Below are positions 52,941 through 61,147 of a DNA stretch of 64,000 nucleotides, piece after piece. A program made the translations under genes and the position numbers. Numbering within the stretch: position 1 is the stretch's first letter; each line of letters starts with the position of its first letter. The notes under the pieces were generated by a model. The model ran no database searches, was not told where the DNA came from, and saw only the letters and a list, made by a program, of their open reading frames with translations. The stretch spans positions 31,835 to 95,834 of the forward strand of contig NZ_JAFCJM010000025.1 of the NCBI RefSeq assembly GCF_018130955.1, read 5' to 3'. Source of the DNA: Bradyrhizobium liaoningense (lineage in GTDB: Bacteria > Pseudomonadota > Alphaproteobacteria > Rhizobiales > Xanthobacteraceae).

Positions 52941-53677
52941 GTGCGCGCCTCCCGGAACCAATGCACGCCGTAAGCGATGGTGCCGGCGACGACGCCGCTG
53001 ACGAGGATGTCGAGGCCTGAGTTCATCTTCGCGGCCAGCGGGTAGAGCAAGAGCCCCAGCACGAGCGCGACGATGTCGGCGAGCTCGCGGCTGTTGCGCG
53101 CGGTCGAGAACAGGAACGACAGCGGCGTCAGCATCAGGATCGCGGCACCGAGCGTCTGCGTGAGGTTGGCCGCGAGGAAATAGCCGACCGTGTTGGCGCA
53201 GAGGCAGACCGAGACCAGGCCAAAGCCGAGCCCATGGACAAAGGCGATGCGCCGGTCGCGCGGCACCAGCGGCAGGAAGCGGTGGCATTCGACCCACAGC
53301 GTCACCGCGGTCAGATGCGCCACGAAGAAGAGCTGTCGCCGCTTGGTCTCGGGCGCGCGCATCAAGGGCAGCACCGAGACCACCATCGGGAACAGCCTGA
53401 TCGCGCTCACGGTCACGGCGATCGCGGACTGGATGATGGTCGCACCGGAGCCGAGCGTGGTGATGAGGATGATCTGCGCCGGTCCCGCCCACACGAACAG
53501 GGTCGAGGCCAGCGCCCAGGCCAGGCTGAAGCCCGTATCATGAGCCAGCGCCCCGATGCCGAGATAGGTCACGAACAGCACGATGGTGAGGATGGTCTGC
53601 GTGATCGAGCGCAGGCCCCACAGAAAGGCGCGCGAAGAGCTGTGCCATTGCGGGGAATCGAGCGGAGGAAGCGCCAC
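52937..53677 (-). CDS. azlC: AzlC-type amino-acid exporter large subunit
   Basis: A 246-residue polytopic protein of the LIV-E/AzlC family, with VWAGPAQIILITTLGSGATIIQ and IRLFPMVVSVLPLMR as conserved blocks. It forms an efflux pair with AzlD, whose gene overlaps its stop. No regulator is adjacent. Confidence 0.92.
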   Translation of the reverse strand: MALPPLDSPQWHSSSRAFLWGLRSITQTILTIVLFVTYLGIGALAHDTGFSLAWALASTLFVWAGPAQIILITTLGSGATIIQSAIAVTVSAIRLFPMVVSVLPLMRAPETKRRQLFFVAHLTAVTLWVECHRFLPLVPRDRRIAFVHGLGFGLVSVCLCANTVGYFLAANLTQTLGAAILMLTPLSFLFSTARNSRELADIVALVLGLLLYPLAAKMNSGLDILVSGVVAGTIAYGVHWFREART

Positions 53678-53781
53678 GGGCTGCCGGGGATGAGAGAAAT
53701 GGTGGCGGCATAACGGGCGAGACGGCGCGTCACGTCAAGGAAGGGTGCGGCGGGGCTGGCATGCGTGCTGCAACAATCGCT

Positions 53782-53889
53782 CGTCATTCCGGGGCGCGCC
53801 CCTTTGGGCGAGCCCGGAATCCATCGTTCGGCAAACTCTGCGGGCCAATGGATTCCGGGCTCGCGACTTCGTCGCGCCCCGGAATGACG
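53782..53889. repeat. Palindromic repeat (cgtcattccgggg type), copy 2
   Basis: Same architecture as 51955-52062: outer arms CGTCATTCCGGGGCGCG / CGCGCCCCGGAATGACG and inner arms GAGCCCGGAATCCAT / ATGGATTCCGGGCTC. It fills most of the gap between azlC and the transglycosylase gene. Confidence 0.88.
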
Positions 53890-53895
53890 GCACCT

Positions 53896-54879
53896 TCACC
53901 CGCTCACGCCCCTGTTCTTGAGCACAAAACACGCCCCTCCTGCCTTACGTATGCGACCGCACAGCTCGTCCGCCTCGCCTCGCGTGTCGGCGCCGATGCG
54001 TACCTGGTAGAAGGCGCGCGTGCCGCGGCTGCGCATCACCGAACTCAGCAGGCTCGGATCGCGGTCGCCGATGATGTCACTCAGCCGCTTGATGGCGCGG
54101 GAGTACATCGCCAGCGCCTTGTTGCGATCGAAGCCGGCGGCGAGCTGCACGCCCCAGAGCTTTGCCGCGGCCAACTGCACATGCTGTTCGAGCTCGGCGA
54201 TGAAGGGATTGGGCGCGCGCTTGAGCAGCGCCATCAGATCACGACAGCTCGTCGGCGGCGCGCTGGGCGTGGCCTTGCCGCCCCTTCCCGTCGCGGCCCA
54301 ATCCTCCACCGTCGAGCCGGTGATGGCGACGACGTAGTTCCGCGTCTCCTGCGGCATCCCTCCGGTGCCGGCGAGCCACTCCTGCACCCGTCGCGGACCG
54401 GCATTGTAGGCAGCGGCGGCAAGACCGAGATTGCCAAACTGGTTGCGCAGCTCGTCCAAAAACTCGGCCGATTTCGGCAACGCCTGGACGGGGTTGAAGG
54501 GATCGAGCAAACCGCGCTCGCTCGCGGTGCCCGGCATGAACTGCGCGATGCCCTGCGCGCGCTGGCCATTGCGCGTCACGGGACCGACCGCGTCGGTCTG
54601 GAAACGGCTCTCCTGCCAGATCACGCGGGCGAAGAATTCGAGCGGCAGGTTCGAGGCTTTCGCCGCGGCCTCGATCATCAGGCAGATCGATTCACGGGTG
54701 TCGCTCTCGCGCGCGGCATCGGCGGGCTTGTCCGGCGCCATCGCCAGCTCCTCGACGCTCGGCCGCGCGCCGCGGATCGGCTGCTCCTCGGCCCTGACAG
54801 GCGCATGCAGTAGCAGCGTCGCGAGGCCACAGCCGAGCAGCGTTCCTGGCAAGGATATCCGCGATTGGGTCCGCAACAT
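53896..54879 (-). CDS. Lytic transglycosylase with SLT and C-terminal SPOR-like domains
   Basis: A 327-residue secreted murein hydrolase. A signal peptide (SLPGTLLGCGLATLLLHAPVRA) is followed by an SLT domain: WQESRFQTDAVGP (catalytic Glu), QGIAQFMPGTASERGL and AAAAYNAGPRRVQEWL. The last 45 residues (RAFYQVRIGADTRGEADELC) resemble a SPOR domain, which targets septal peptidoglycan. It cleaves between MurNAc and GlcNAc, giving anhydro-muropeptides. I start at 54879 (MLRTQSR); an upstream ATG would add 12 residues. Confidence 0.88.
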   Translation of the reverse strand: MLRTQSRISLPGTLLGCGLATLLLHAPVRAEEQPIRGARPSVEELAMAPDKPADAARESDTRESICLMIEAAAKASNLPLEFFARVIWQESRFQTDAVGPVTRNGQRAQGIAQFMPGTASERGLLDPFNPVQALPKSAEFLDELRNQFGNLGLAAAAYNAGPRRVQEWLAGTGGMPQETRNYVVAITGSTVEDWAATGRGGKATPSAPPTSCRDLMALLKRAPNPFIAELEQHVQLAAAKLWGVQLAAGFDRNKALAMYSRAIKRLSDIIGDRDPSLLSSVMRSRGTRAFYQVRIGADTRGEADELCGRIRKAGGACFVLKNRGVSG

Positions 54880-54954
54880 CACATAATTCGGCCTTGAAAC
54901 CGGGCAGCAAGGCAACTAGCAACGGCCAGGATAATCAACGCGAGCCGGACCCCG

Positions 54955-55602
54955 ATGCATACAATCTATTTTGATCTCGACGGCACGCTGACCGATCCAA
55001 AGCCCGGAATCACCCGCTCGATCCAGTATGCCCTCAAGACGCTCGGCCAGGCCGTCCCGACCGAGGACGAATTGACCTGGTGCATCGGCCCGCCCCTGCA
55101 TGCCAGCCTGAAGAGGCTGACGGGAACCGATGAGCTTGCCGACCGCGCGCTGCTGCTCTACCGCGAGCGGTTTGGCGATGTCGGCCTGTTCGAGAACGAG
55201 GCCTATGGCGGGATCGAGGAGACATTGTCGGCGCTGGCGGCGACAAGCCCGCGCATGTTCGTGGCGACCAGCAAGCCCCGGGTTTTTGCCGAGCGCATCA
55301 TCGACCATTTTGGCCTGGGCCGCTATTTCGAGCGCGTGTTCGGCTCCGAGCTCGACGGCACCCGCGTCGACAAGGGTGACCTGCTGGCCTACGCGCTCGA
55401 TGAGGCGAAGGTCGACCCGCGCTCTGGCGTCATGATCGGCGACCGCAGCCACGACGTCGTCGGCGCGCGCAGGAACGGCATGACGGCGATCGGCGTGCTC
55501 TATGGCTATGGCAGCGAGGCCGAGCTGCGGGACGCCGGCGCGCATCACATCTGCGCCGCGCATCCCGAATTGCTCGACCGCTGCGCGGCGCTCCCAGCGT
55601 AA
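54955..55602 (+). CDS. HAD-superfamily phosphatase (Gph-like)
   Basis: A 215-residue HAD hydrolase with a helical cap: motif I YFDLDGTLTDPK, motif II VATSKPRVFAE, motif III/IV VMIGDRSHDVVGARRNG. This set suits phosphoglycolate-phosphatase-like or nucleotidase-like members; the substrate is unresolved. It is divergent from the transglycosylase gene (75 bases between starts) and converges on the aldoxime dehydratase gene. Confidence 0.88.
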   Translation: MHTIYFDLDGTLTDPKPGITRSIQYALKTLGQAVPTEDELTWCIGPPLHASLKRLTGTDELADRALLLYRERFGDVGLFENEAYGGIEETLSALAATSPRMFVATSKPRVFAERIIDHFGLGRYFERVFGSELDGTRVDKGDLLAYALDEAKVDPRSGVMIGDRSHDVVGARRNGMTAIGVLYGYGSEAELRDAGAHHICAAHPELLDRCAALPA

Positions 55603-55604
55603 AA

Positions 55605-56651
55605 CTAGGCGATCACCGCCTCGACCGCCGTCAGCATCCCCGTCTTGGGATGGCAGTTGAGATACTCGAAGAACTGCTCGTCCGATGCTGCCACAGTGAC
55701 CTCGTGATAGAGCCGCAGTTTTGCTGACGGCCCGAGCGTCGAGAGATACTTCATCGCCGCGCCAAAAATCCTGACATGGGTCGGGTGCGATTCCGCCCAG
55801 CGCTCCAGCGCGGCCAGGCTCTTCCACCAGCTCTGGCCGTAGGATTTTTCGGTAGGTCGGCCGTCGCTTCCGAGCACCTGCATGTAGCGGTTGGCGTAGC
55901 AGCCGATGGCGACGCCATCATCGCGCAGAAAGTCCATACCCTCGCGCAGCACCGGCTCGACGTCCTCGAGATAGAGCTTCCGTTCGGACGCTTCGGTATC
56001 GCTCCAGTCCTGGCCCGAACGGATCAGGCAGAGATTGTCATTGGCCTTGACCCGCAGCCGCGCGCCATCGCGCACCAGCTCCGGCTTGCCGGCAGGTGCC
56101 ATCTCATTGGTCTGCGACAGCGGGATGCGGTCGCGCATGCCGCCCCAATAGGCGTGCTCCTGCACGTCGCCGCTCATGCCGTCGGCAATCACAGCAACGC
56201 CTTCGGGCCGGCCGAGCGATGAGAACAGCGTCTCGTGCCTGTCGACCGAGGGGCGCAGCACCTCGATGAAGGTGCCGATGCCCTCGGTCGCCGTCCCGGT
56301 CCAATCCTCACGCGCAAGAGCGAACCAGGCATCGAAGCGCGCGACGTCGTCCCAATAGGCGACGGAGACGACATTCGAGTAGCCGGCATGGTCCACGTAA
56401 CTCGCGCGGTCCCAATGCGAGGGGCCATCTGCCGCCGCAAAACGCCTTGCGATCCGCGCCAGTGCGTCAGTCGCAGCAGCCGGCGTTGCGCCGCGATACT
56501 GCACGCCGAAATAAGCCATCACGACGCGGCTGACGGTGGGCTTGTAGCGCGCCACGAAGGACGGATATGGCGGCTGGTAGTCATCCGGCACGCGTTTGTG
56601 GCGCGAGCGCTTTGTCTCCAGATGCGGAGGGATCGCGGATTCCATGGTCAT
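55605..56651 (-). CDS. Haem-dependent aldoxime dehydratase (OxdA-type)
   Basis: A 348-residue protein of the phenylacetaldoxime dehydratase family. Conserved stretches include MAYFGVQYRG, YVDHAGYSNVVSVAYW, HEHAYWGG-like EHAYWGGMRDRIPLSQTN and, near the C terminus, RLYHEVTV and CHPKTGML. Ferrous haem activates the aldoxime and water is lost to give a nitrile. The gene lies 11 bases downstream of a nitrilase gene, so the product nitrile can go straight to acid. Which His binds haem is not fixed from sequence alone. Confidence 0.88.
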   Translation of the reverse strand: MTMESAIPPHLETKRSRHKRVPDDYQPPYPSFVARYKPTVSRVVMAYFGVQYRGATPAAATDALARIARRFAAADGPSHWDRASYVDHAGYSNVVSVAYWDDVARFDAWFALAREDWTGTATEGIGTFIEVLRPSVDRHETLFSSLGRPEGVAVIADGMSGDVQEHAYWGGMRDRIPLSQTNEMAPAGKPELVRDGARLRVKANDNLCLIRSGQDWSDTEASERKLYLEDVEPVLREGMDFLRDDGVAIGCYANRYMQVLGSDGRPTEKSYGQSWWKSLAALERWAESHPTHVRIFGAAMKYLSTLGPSAKLRLYHEVTVAASDEQFFEYLNCHPKTGMLTAVEAVIA

Positions 56652-56662
56652 ATCCTCCGCGC

Positions 56663-57679
56663 TCAGCTTGCCGCCGCTGCGATATCCGTAGGCTCGACCG
56701 CCTCGGCCGGCGGCGAAAACTGCTCGACGCGCTTATAGGGCTTCTTGTTGAGCAGCAGCCGCGTAACGTCGGGGCGCGAATAATGCCCGGCCGGATCCGC
56801 CGCGTTCTTGGCGACACCGATGGCGCCGAGATCGATCTCAGCGATCAACAGTCCTTCCTGGTCGGGCGCGAGTTTGTCGCCGATCTGGCTGCCGTCAGGA
56901 CCGTAGATCGCGGCAAAACCGCCGCCGACATGCAACAGCGCGTGCTTGTCCGGCCGGTCGCAGAGCTCGTCGATCATGGCCTGCGAGACGGTCGCGCACG
57001 GCGCCAGCACGAAGCAGGAGCCCTCGACCGCATAGACGCGCGAGGCCGCGTTGTTCACCTCGGCCCCGAGCGCCACCGCAAAGGGGTCGTAGAGCGAAAA
57101 GCTCGGCCAGGCCGCGACGTGCACCTGCTCGTTCTGCGCGTACATCGCGTATTTCGACAGCGGCTGGAGATGCTCCCAGCAGCAGAGCGCGCCGAGGCGA
57201 CCGATGTCCGGACGATTATGGACCGCGAGGTCGCTGCCGTCGCCCTCGCCATAGACGGTGCGCTCGGCGTGGGTCGGCCGCAACTTGCGACGCTTTGCGA
57301 TGGTCTCGCCATCGGGCCCGATCAACCATTGCGCCAGATAAAGACTGCCGCCGTCACGCTCCGACAGCCCGATCACGGCGGTGAGCTTTGCCTTGCGCAC
57401 GGCAGCGCGCAACCTCTCAGCCTGCGGGCTGTCATAGGCGAGCGAATTGTCAAAGTAGCGCTGCACAAAGCCGCGGCCGATCGCCCAAGCCGGCGAGTCC
57501 ATCCAGATGTGCCAGGGGTAGCCGGGGATGAACGCTTCCGGGAAGGCGATCAGCCTGGCGCCTTTTTGGGCGGCCTCCTCGATCAGCCCGATCGACTTGT
57601 CGACCGACGCGTCGAGATCGAGCCAGGCCGGTGCCGCCTGCACCACCGCGACCTTGTATTTTGGATGTTCGATGCCCAT
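56663..57679 (-). CDS. Nitrilase
   Basis: A 338-residue carbon-nitrogen hydrolase with the catalytic triad Glu48 (AFPEAFIPGYP), Lys132 (RKLRPTHAERTVYG) and Cys167 (ALCCWEHLQP). The C-W-E-H after the nucleophile and the Y-P-x-H-x-W around residue 55 are typical of true nitrilases, which make a carboxylate and ammonia. GGAGG lies 5 bases before the ATG at 57679. It forms an operon with the aldoxime dehydratase and diverges from an AraC regulator. Confidence 0.93.
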   Translation of the reverse strand: MGIEHPKYKVAVVQAAPAWLDLDASVDKSIGLIEEAAQKGARLIAFPEAFIPGYPWHIWMDSPAWAIGRGFVQRYFDNSLAYDSPQAERLRAAVRKAKLTAVIGLSERDGGSLYLAQWLIGPDGETIAKRRKLRPTHAERTVYGEGDGSDLAVHNRPDIGRLGALCCWEHLQPLSKYAMYAQNEQVHVAAWPSFSLYDPFAVALGAEVNNAASRVYAVEGSCFVLAPCATVSQAMIDELCDRPDKHALLHVGGGFAAIYGPDGSQIGDKLAPDQEGLLIAEIDLGAIGVAKNAADPAGHYSRPDVTRLLLNKKPYKRVEQFSPPAEAVEPTDIAAAAS

Positions 57680-57865
57680 TCCCGCCTCCATTGAAATCTG
57701 ACCACGTCCGATGCAGTCTATTGCGCCAAGCGGGAGGCCGGCGCTCGACCGCGGCGGAACGAAAAGTCGACCGGGAGCGATGGACAGGGCGGTACGGAAA
57801 TTGCCTCGCCGCCCGGCAGGTCGAGTGCCAGCACAATGCGCGGGATGTGACAGGGAGGCTCACGC

Positions 57866-58822
57866 ATGCCCATCCAGTTCACCACGGACGGCAGCCCCGG
57901 CTACCGCCGCCTGTCGCTCTGGCAGGACATCGTCTGCGACGTGTTCGTCGGGCTCGACTGCAAATCGGACCTCGGCAGCGCCTTTCACGGCACCGTGACG
58001 CAGGCCTCGCTCGGCCGCGCGGTCTGCTCCGATGTCAGCTCCGACCGCCAGCATGTCTACCGCACGCCGTCGCGCATCGCGCGCTCCGATCAGGACTATG
58101 TGCTCGTCGCGCTCGGCAATCGCGGAATCGGCGGCGTCGTGCAGGACGGCCGCGAGACCGTGATCCATCCCGGCGAATTCGCGCTCTACGACACCACGCG
58201 CCCGTATGAGCTGAAGTTCGACGACGCCTTCACCCAGACGATCTTCAAGGTGCCGCGCGACATGCTGCAGCGGCGGCTCGGCGGCACCGAGGCCTTGACC
58301 GCCATCACCTTCGGCCCGGACTCGCCGCTGCAGAGGCTTGCCTATGACTTCGTCTACCGCGTCTGCCAGAGCGCGGACCAGATCGAGGCGAGCCACGCCG
58401 TCGCGCTGTCCGAGCAGGCGGTCGACCTCGTCGCGATGGCGCTGAGCGAACGTCTCGGCAAGACGGCGCTGCCGTCATCGACCCATCGCTCCGCCCTGCT
58501 CTACCGGCTCAAGGCGCATATCCGCGCGCGCCTCTCCGATCCGGATCTCTCGCTGTCGGATACCGCGGCCGCGCTCGGCATCTCCGCGCGCTATGTCAAC
58601 GACCTCCTCGCCGACGAGCAGACTTCGTTTCAACGCTACGTCCTTGCCGAGCGCCTTGCGCAATGCAAGCGCGACCTTGCCTCACCCGTGCTCGCGCACC
58701 GCCATGTCGGCGAGATCGCCTTTGCCTGGGGCTTCAACGACCTCTCGCATTTCGGCCGCGTCTTCCGCGAGCATTTCGGCCTGTCGCCGCGCGACTTCCG
58801 GCAGAGCCAGTTGCCGCATTAG
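57866..58822 (+). CDS. AraC-family regulator of the aldoxime/nitrilase operon
   Basis: A 318-residue regulator with an AraC-binding-domain-2 N part (LSLWQDIVCDVFVGLDCKSD, FALYDTTRPYELKF) and a C-terminal double HTH (SLSDTAAALGISARYVNDLL and VGEIAFAWGFNDLSHFGRVFREHFGLSPRDFR). NitR-like regulators of this group activate nitrile genes. It is divergent from the nitrilase gene with about 185 bases between. GGGAGG lies 9 bases before the ATG. Its inducer is probably an aldoxime or nitrile. Confidence 0.9.
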   Translation: MPIQFTTDGSPGYRRLSLWQDIVCDVFVGLDCKSDLGSAFHGTVTQASLGRAVCSDVSSDRQHVYRTPSRIARSDQDYVLVALGNRGIGGVVQDGRETVIHPGEFALYDTTRPYELKFDDAFTQTIFKVPRDMLQRRLGGTEALTAITFGPDSPLQRLAYDFVYRVCQSADQIEASHAVALSEQAVDLVAMALSERLGKTALPSSTHRSALLYRLKAHIRARLSDPDLSLSDTAAALGISARYVNDLLADEQTSFQRYVLAERLAQCKRDLASPVLAHRHVGEIAFAWGFNDLSHFGRVFREHFGLSPRDFRQSQLPH

Positions 58823-59262
58823 CTCTTCTTTTTCTTGGCCGATTGCTTCGCGGTATTCAGCGCCACGGCGCCCTTGATGAGCGCCTTCAGGGCCTTTTCA
58901 TTGATCTTGTCGCCCTCGTGGATGTCGATGGCACGCCGTGTGTTGCCTTCGAGACTCGAATTGAACAGGCCCGAAGGGTCGTCAAGCGAAGCACCCTTTG
59001 CAAATGTCATCTTCACCACCGCCTTGTAGGTCTCGCCGGTGCAGATGATGCCGTCATGCTCCCAGACGGGAACGCCGCGCCACTTCCACTCCTCGACGAT
59101 TTCAGGATCGGCCTGCTTGATGATGCCGCGGACGCGCGCCAGCATCTCGCCGCGCCAGTCGCCGAGCTCCTTGATCCGCGCATCGATGTGCTCGGAAGGA
59201 GACGCTCCTCCCTTTGCATCCTTCGCAAGGCTTTTCTTCGCGGTTGCCATCGCTTTCTTCAT
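58819..59262 (-). CDS. DUF1801 family protein
   Basis: A 147-residue protein of the DUF1801 family (EEWKWRGVPVWEHDGIICTG, YKAVVKMTFAKGASLDDPSGLFN). Lys-rich termini flank the domain (MKKAMATAKKSLAKD and TAKQSAKKKKS). The function is unknown; the fold is related to a putative small-molecule-binding group. It is the last gene of the ArsR-led minus-strand run, 13 bases after the next DUF1801 gene, and overlaps the AraC gene stop by four bases. Confidence 0.8.
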   Translation of the reverse strand: MKKAMATAKKSLAKDAKGGASPSEHIDARIKELGDWRGEMLARVRGIIKQADPEIVEEWKWRGVPVWEHDGIICTGETYKAVVKMTFAKGASLDDPSGLFNSSLEGNTRRAIDIHEGDKINEKALKALIKGAVALNTAKQSAKKKKS

Positions 59263-59275
59263 CTTGTTGGTTGCC

Positions 59276-59728
59276 TCACATGCGTTCGCCAGGCAATCGG
59301 CTGGCTTGCGTTACCCAGGCGACGAGCTGAGCTTCGTCAAACTGGTCATTCTCGTGGACGTCGAGGTAGCGGGTGTCCTTGCTCCTGGACTCGCCGGGCG
59401 GAACAGGACGCAGCGACGTGCGGCGGAAGAACGCCACTTTGACGTACTTCGTGAAGCAGTGAAAGCTGAGGAACCACCCCTCGTCAGCGATGCCATAGAA
59501 AGGCGAATTCCATTTCACGGCCTTGCGCACGCCGGGGACGGTGCGCACGATGAGCTCGTCGAGCCGGCGGCCAATGTCGCGCTTCCAGCCCGGCATGGCT
59601 GCGATATAGGCCTGAACGGGGGCGTCGCCCTCGGCTTTCGCAATCTGGGGATTGCCGCCTGCGAGGAGAGCCGGCTTTGCAGCCCTCGCAGACGTCTTGC
59701 GCGTCTTTCCTGTCACTGGCTGCGCCAT
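59276..59728 (-). CDS. DUF1801 family protein
   Basis: A 150-residue DUF1801 protein: VQAYIAAMPGWKRDIGRRLDELIVRTVPGVRKAVKWNSPFYGI, then WFLSFHCFTKYVKVAFFRRTSLRPVPPGES. It is a divergent relative of the next downstream gene. The start overlaps the small membrane gene by 16 bases. Function unknown. Confidence 0.82.
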   Translation of the reverse strand: MAQPVTGKTRKTSARAAKPALLAGGNPQIAKAEGDAPVQAYIAAMPGWKRDIGRRLDELIVRTVPGVRKAVKWNSPFYGIADEGWFLSFHCFTKYVKVAFFRRTSLRPVPPGESRSKDTRYLDVHENDQFDEAQLVAWVTQASRLPGERM

Positions 59729-59913
59729 TTGACGGCATAAGGCAGCATGAACAAGTACAGACCGCTCAACAGCAGCAGGATCAGCGGGAACAGCGCCAGC
59801 AGGCCGATCCAGATGGCCTGCTCCTGCCTGACCATGGCGATCACATTGCCGAGGACGGCCAGCGTGAAGGCGATCGACAGCCAGCGGTGAATCTGACGAA
59901 TCCAGTTGTTCAA
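59713..59913 (-). CDS. Small two-span membrane protein
   Basis: A 66-residue protein, N-terminal NNWIRQIHRWLSIAF, with two hydrophobic helices (IAFTLAVLGNVIAMV and AIWIGLLALFPLILLLLSGLYLFML). The start is a TTG at 59913 with GGGAGGGG 3-4 bases upstream; no ATG is available. It lies inside the ArsR operon. The family is not named with certainty. Confidence 0.7.
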   Translation of the reverse strand: MNNWIRQIHRWLSIAFTLAVLGNVIAMVRQEQAIWIGLLALFPLILLLLSGLYLFMLPYAVKWRSQ

Positions 59914-59956
59914 GAACCCCTCCCTTGAGACGAAACGATCAACGACGCCGCAGGCG

Positions 59957-60382
59957 TCACTCTGCCCGCGCCAAAACCTGATCGAGCTTGTCGAAGAACT
60001 GCTTCCAGCCGGCATGCGCGCCGCCAAAGGCCTGCTTCTGGTCGGGACGGAAGCCGACCTGCTCCATGCGCAGATGCGTTCCCCGGCCCGTCGGGGTCAG
60101 CGTGAAGGTCACGACGCTCCGCAAGTCGAAGGCCGCGTCCGCATGCGCGAAATTCCAGGTGTAGGACAGCGTCTTGTGCGGCTCGATGGTCAGCACCTCG
60201 CAATCGAGCACGCCGCCCCATTCGCCGCGCAGATTGAAGCGGTGCCCCACCTCGGGCTTGAAGTCGTTCTTCATCAGCCACTCCTCGATCAGATGCGGCT
60301 GCGTGAGCGCGCGCCAGAGCTTTTCCGGCGGATGCGGGATCTCACGCTCGACGATGACGGAGCGCGTTTCAGGCTTGTTCAT
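59957..60382 (-). CDS. SRPBCC (AHSA1-like) domain protein
   Basis: A 141-residue START/Bet-v1-like fold of the AHSA1 group: VEREIPHPPEKLWRALTQPHLIEEWLM, then GTHLRMEQVGFRP and GWKQFFDKLDQVL. These small proteins bind hydrophobic ligands; the reaction is unknown. It overlaps the ArsR gene by four bases (ATGA). The ArsR-AHSA1 pairing is common in bacteria. Confidence 0.9.
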   Translation of the reverse strand: MNKPETRSVIVEREIPHPPEKLWRALTQPHLIEEWLMKNDFKPEVGHRFNLRGEWGGVLDCEVLTIEPHKTLSYTWNFAHADAAFDLRSVVTFTLTPTGRGTHLRMEQVGFRPDQKQAFGGAHAGWKQFFDKLDQVLARAE

Positions 60383-60702
60383 TGATCCATCCTCTTGAGC
60401 AGGTCTTCGAGGTCGTCGAACCGCCGCTCCCAGAACCCGGCCATCTGGCGGGTCCAGTCGATCAGCGGGCCGAGCGCCCCGAGTTGCGCGCTGTAGTGGG
60501 TCTGGCGGCCCTCATGGCGGTCGCGCACGAGGCCCGCCTGTTTCAACACCCCGAGATGTTTTGAGACGGCCGGCTGCGAGATCCCGGCGCGCGCCGTGAG
60601 CGCTCCGACCGTCTGCTCGCCGTCGCGACAGAGACGTTCGAAGATGGCCCGCCGCGTCGGATCGGCCAGCGTCCTGAAAATCACGTCGTGGGCGCTCGGC
60701 AT
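60379..60702 (-). CDS. ArsR-family transcriptional regulator
   Basis: A 107-residue winged-helix regulator: IFRTLADPTRRAIFERLCRDGEQTVGAL and GISQPAVSKHLGVLKQAGLV. There are no clustered metal-ligand Cys or His residues, so it is the ligand-sensing, not metal-sensing, type that precedes AHSA1 proteins. It heads the minus-strand operon and has a dyad just upstream for autoregulation. Confidence 0.92.
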   Translation of the reverse strand: MPSAHDVIFRTLADPTRRAIFERLCRDGEQTVGALTARAGISQPAVSKHLGVLKQAGLVRDRHEGRQTHYSAQLGALGPLIDWTRQMAGFWERRFDDLEDLLKRMDQ

Positions 60703-60711
60703 TCCAAATCC

Positions 60712-60727
60712 ATAACCAGTAAGTTAT
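60712..60727. promoter_or_regulatory. ArsR operator dyad
   Basis: ATAAC-N6-GTTAT is a perfect 5-6-5 dyad in an AT-rich stretch 10 bases upstream of the ArsR start. The spacing equals that of the BigR operators in this window. It is a good autoregulatory site. Confidence 0.6.
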
Positions 60728-60906
60728 TGATTAACGTATAGCCAACGAGGAATGTATCAGTCAAGCAAGATCTTTGGGGATTCGTCACGCGGACTCATAT
60801 CCTGCTGGCAATGCGTCACGCCGCGGTCGTGCGGCTTCCGCGTCGTTGACGTGCATCAAGCCCGCCGGGGCCGACGATGGCATCCTCCGGCTTTCGAGGA
60901 CGCCAT

Positions 60907-61068
60907 ATGCGCCGATTTGCCATGAAGGCCCTGTTCGCGGCGCTCACCTTCAGCAAGGCCGGGCGCAAGCGGATCGATTGGGACCGCAATATCCTGATCT
61001 ATTCGACCGCGGTGACGGCCGGGCTGATCGCGCTCTACCTGTTCGGCAAGTTAACGGCGCGCTGGTAG
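60907..61068 (+). CDS. Small membrane protein, unknown
   Basis: A 53-residue protein with a basic N terminus (MRRFAMKALFAALTFSKAGRKR) and one helix (ILIYSTAVTAGLIALYLFG). GAGG lies 7 bases upstream of the ATG. No family is recognised; the clean architecture and ribosome site support a gene. Confidence 0.5.
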   Translation: MRRFAMKALFAALTFSKAGRKRIDWDRNILIYSTAVTAGLIALYLFGKLTARW

Positions 61069-61147
61069 CGGCGCAGTTCCGGAACCATCGCGACTCTGTC
61101 AAGTTGCGATCTCATCGCAGGCGATCCGCGAGCCGACGCCGTTCACG

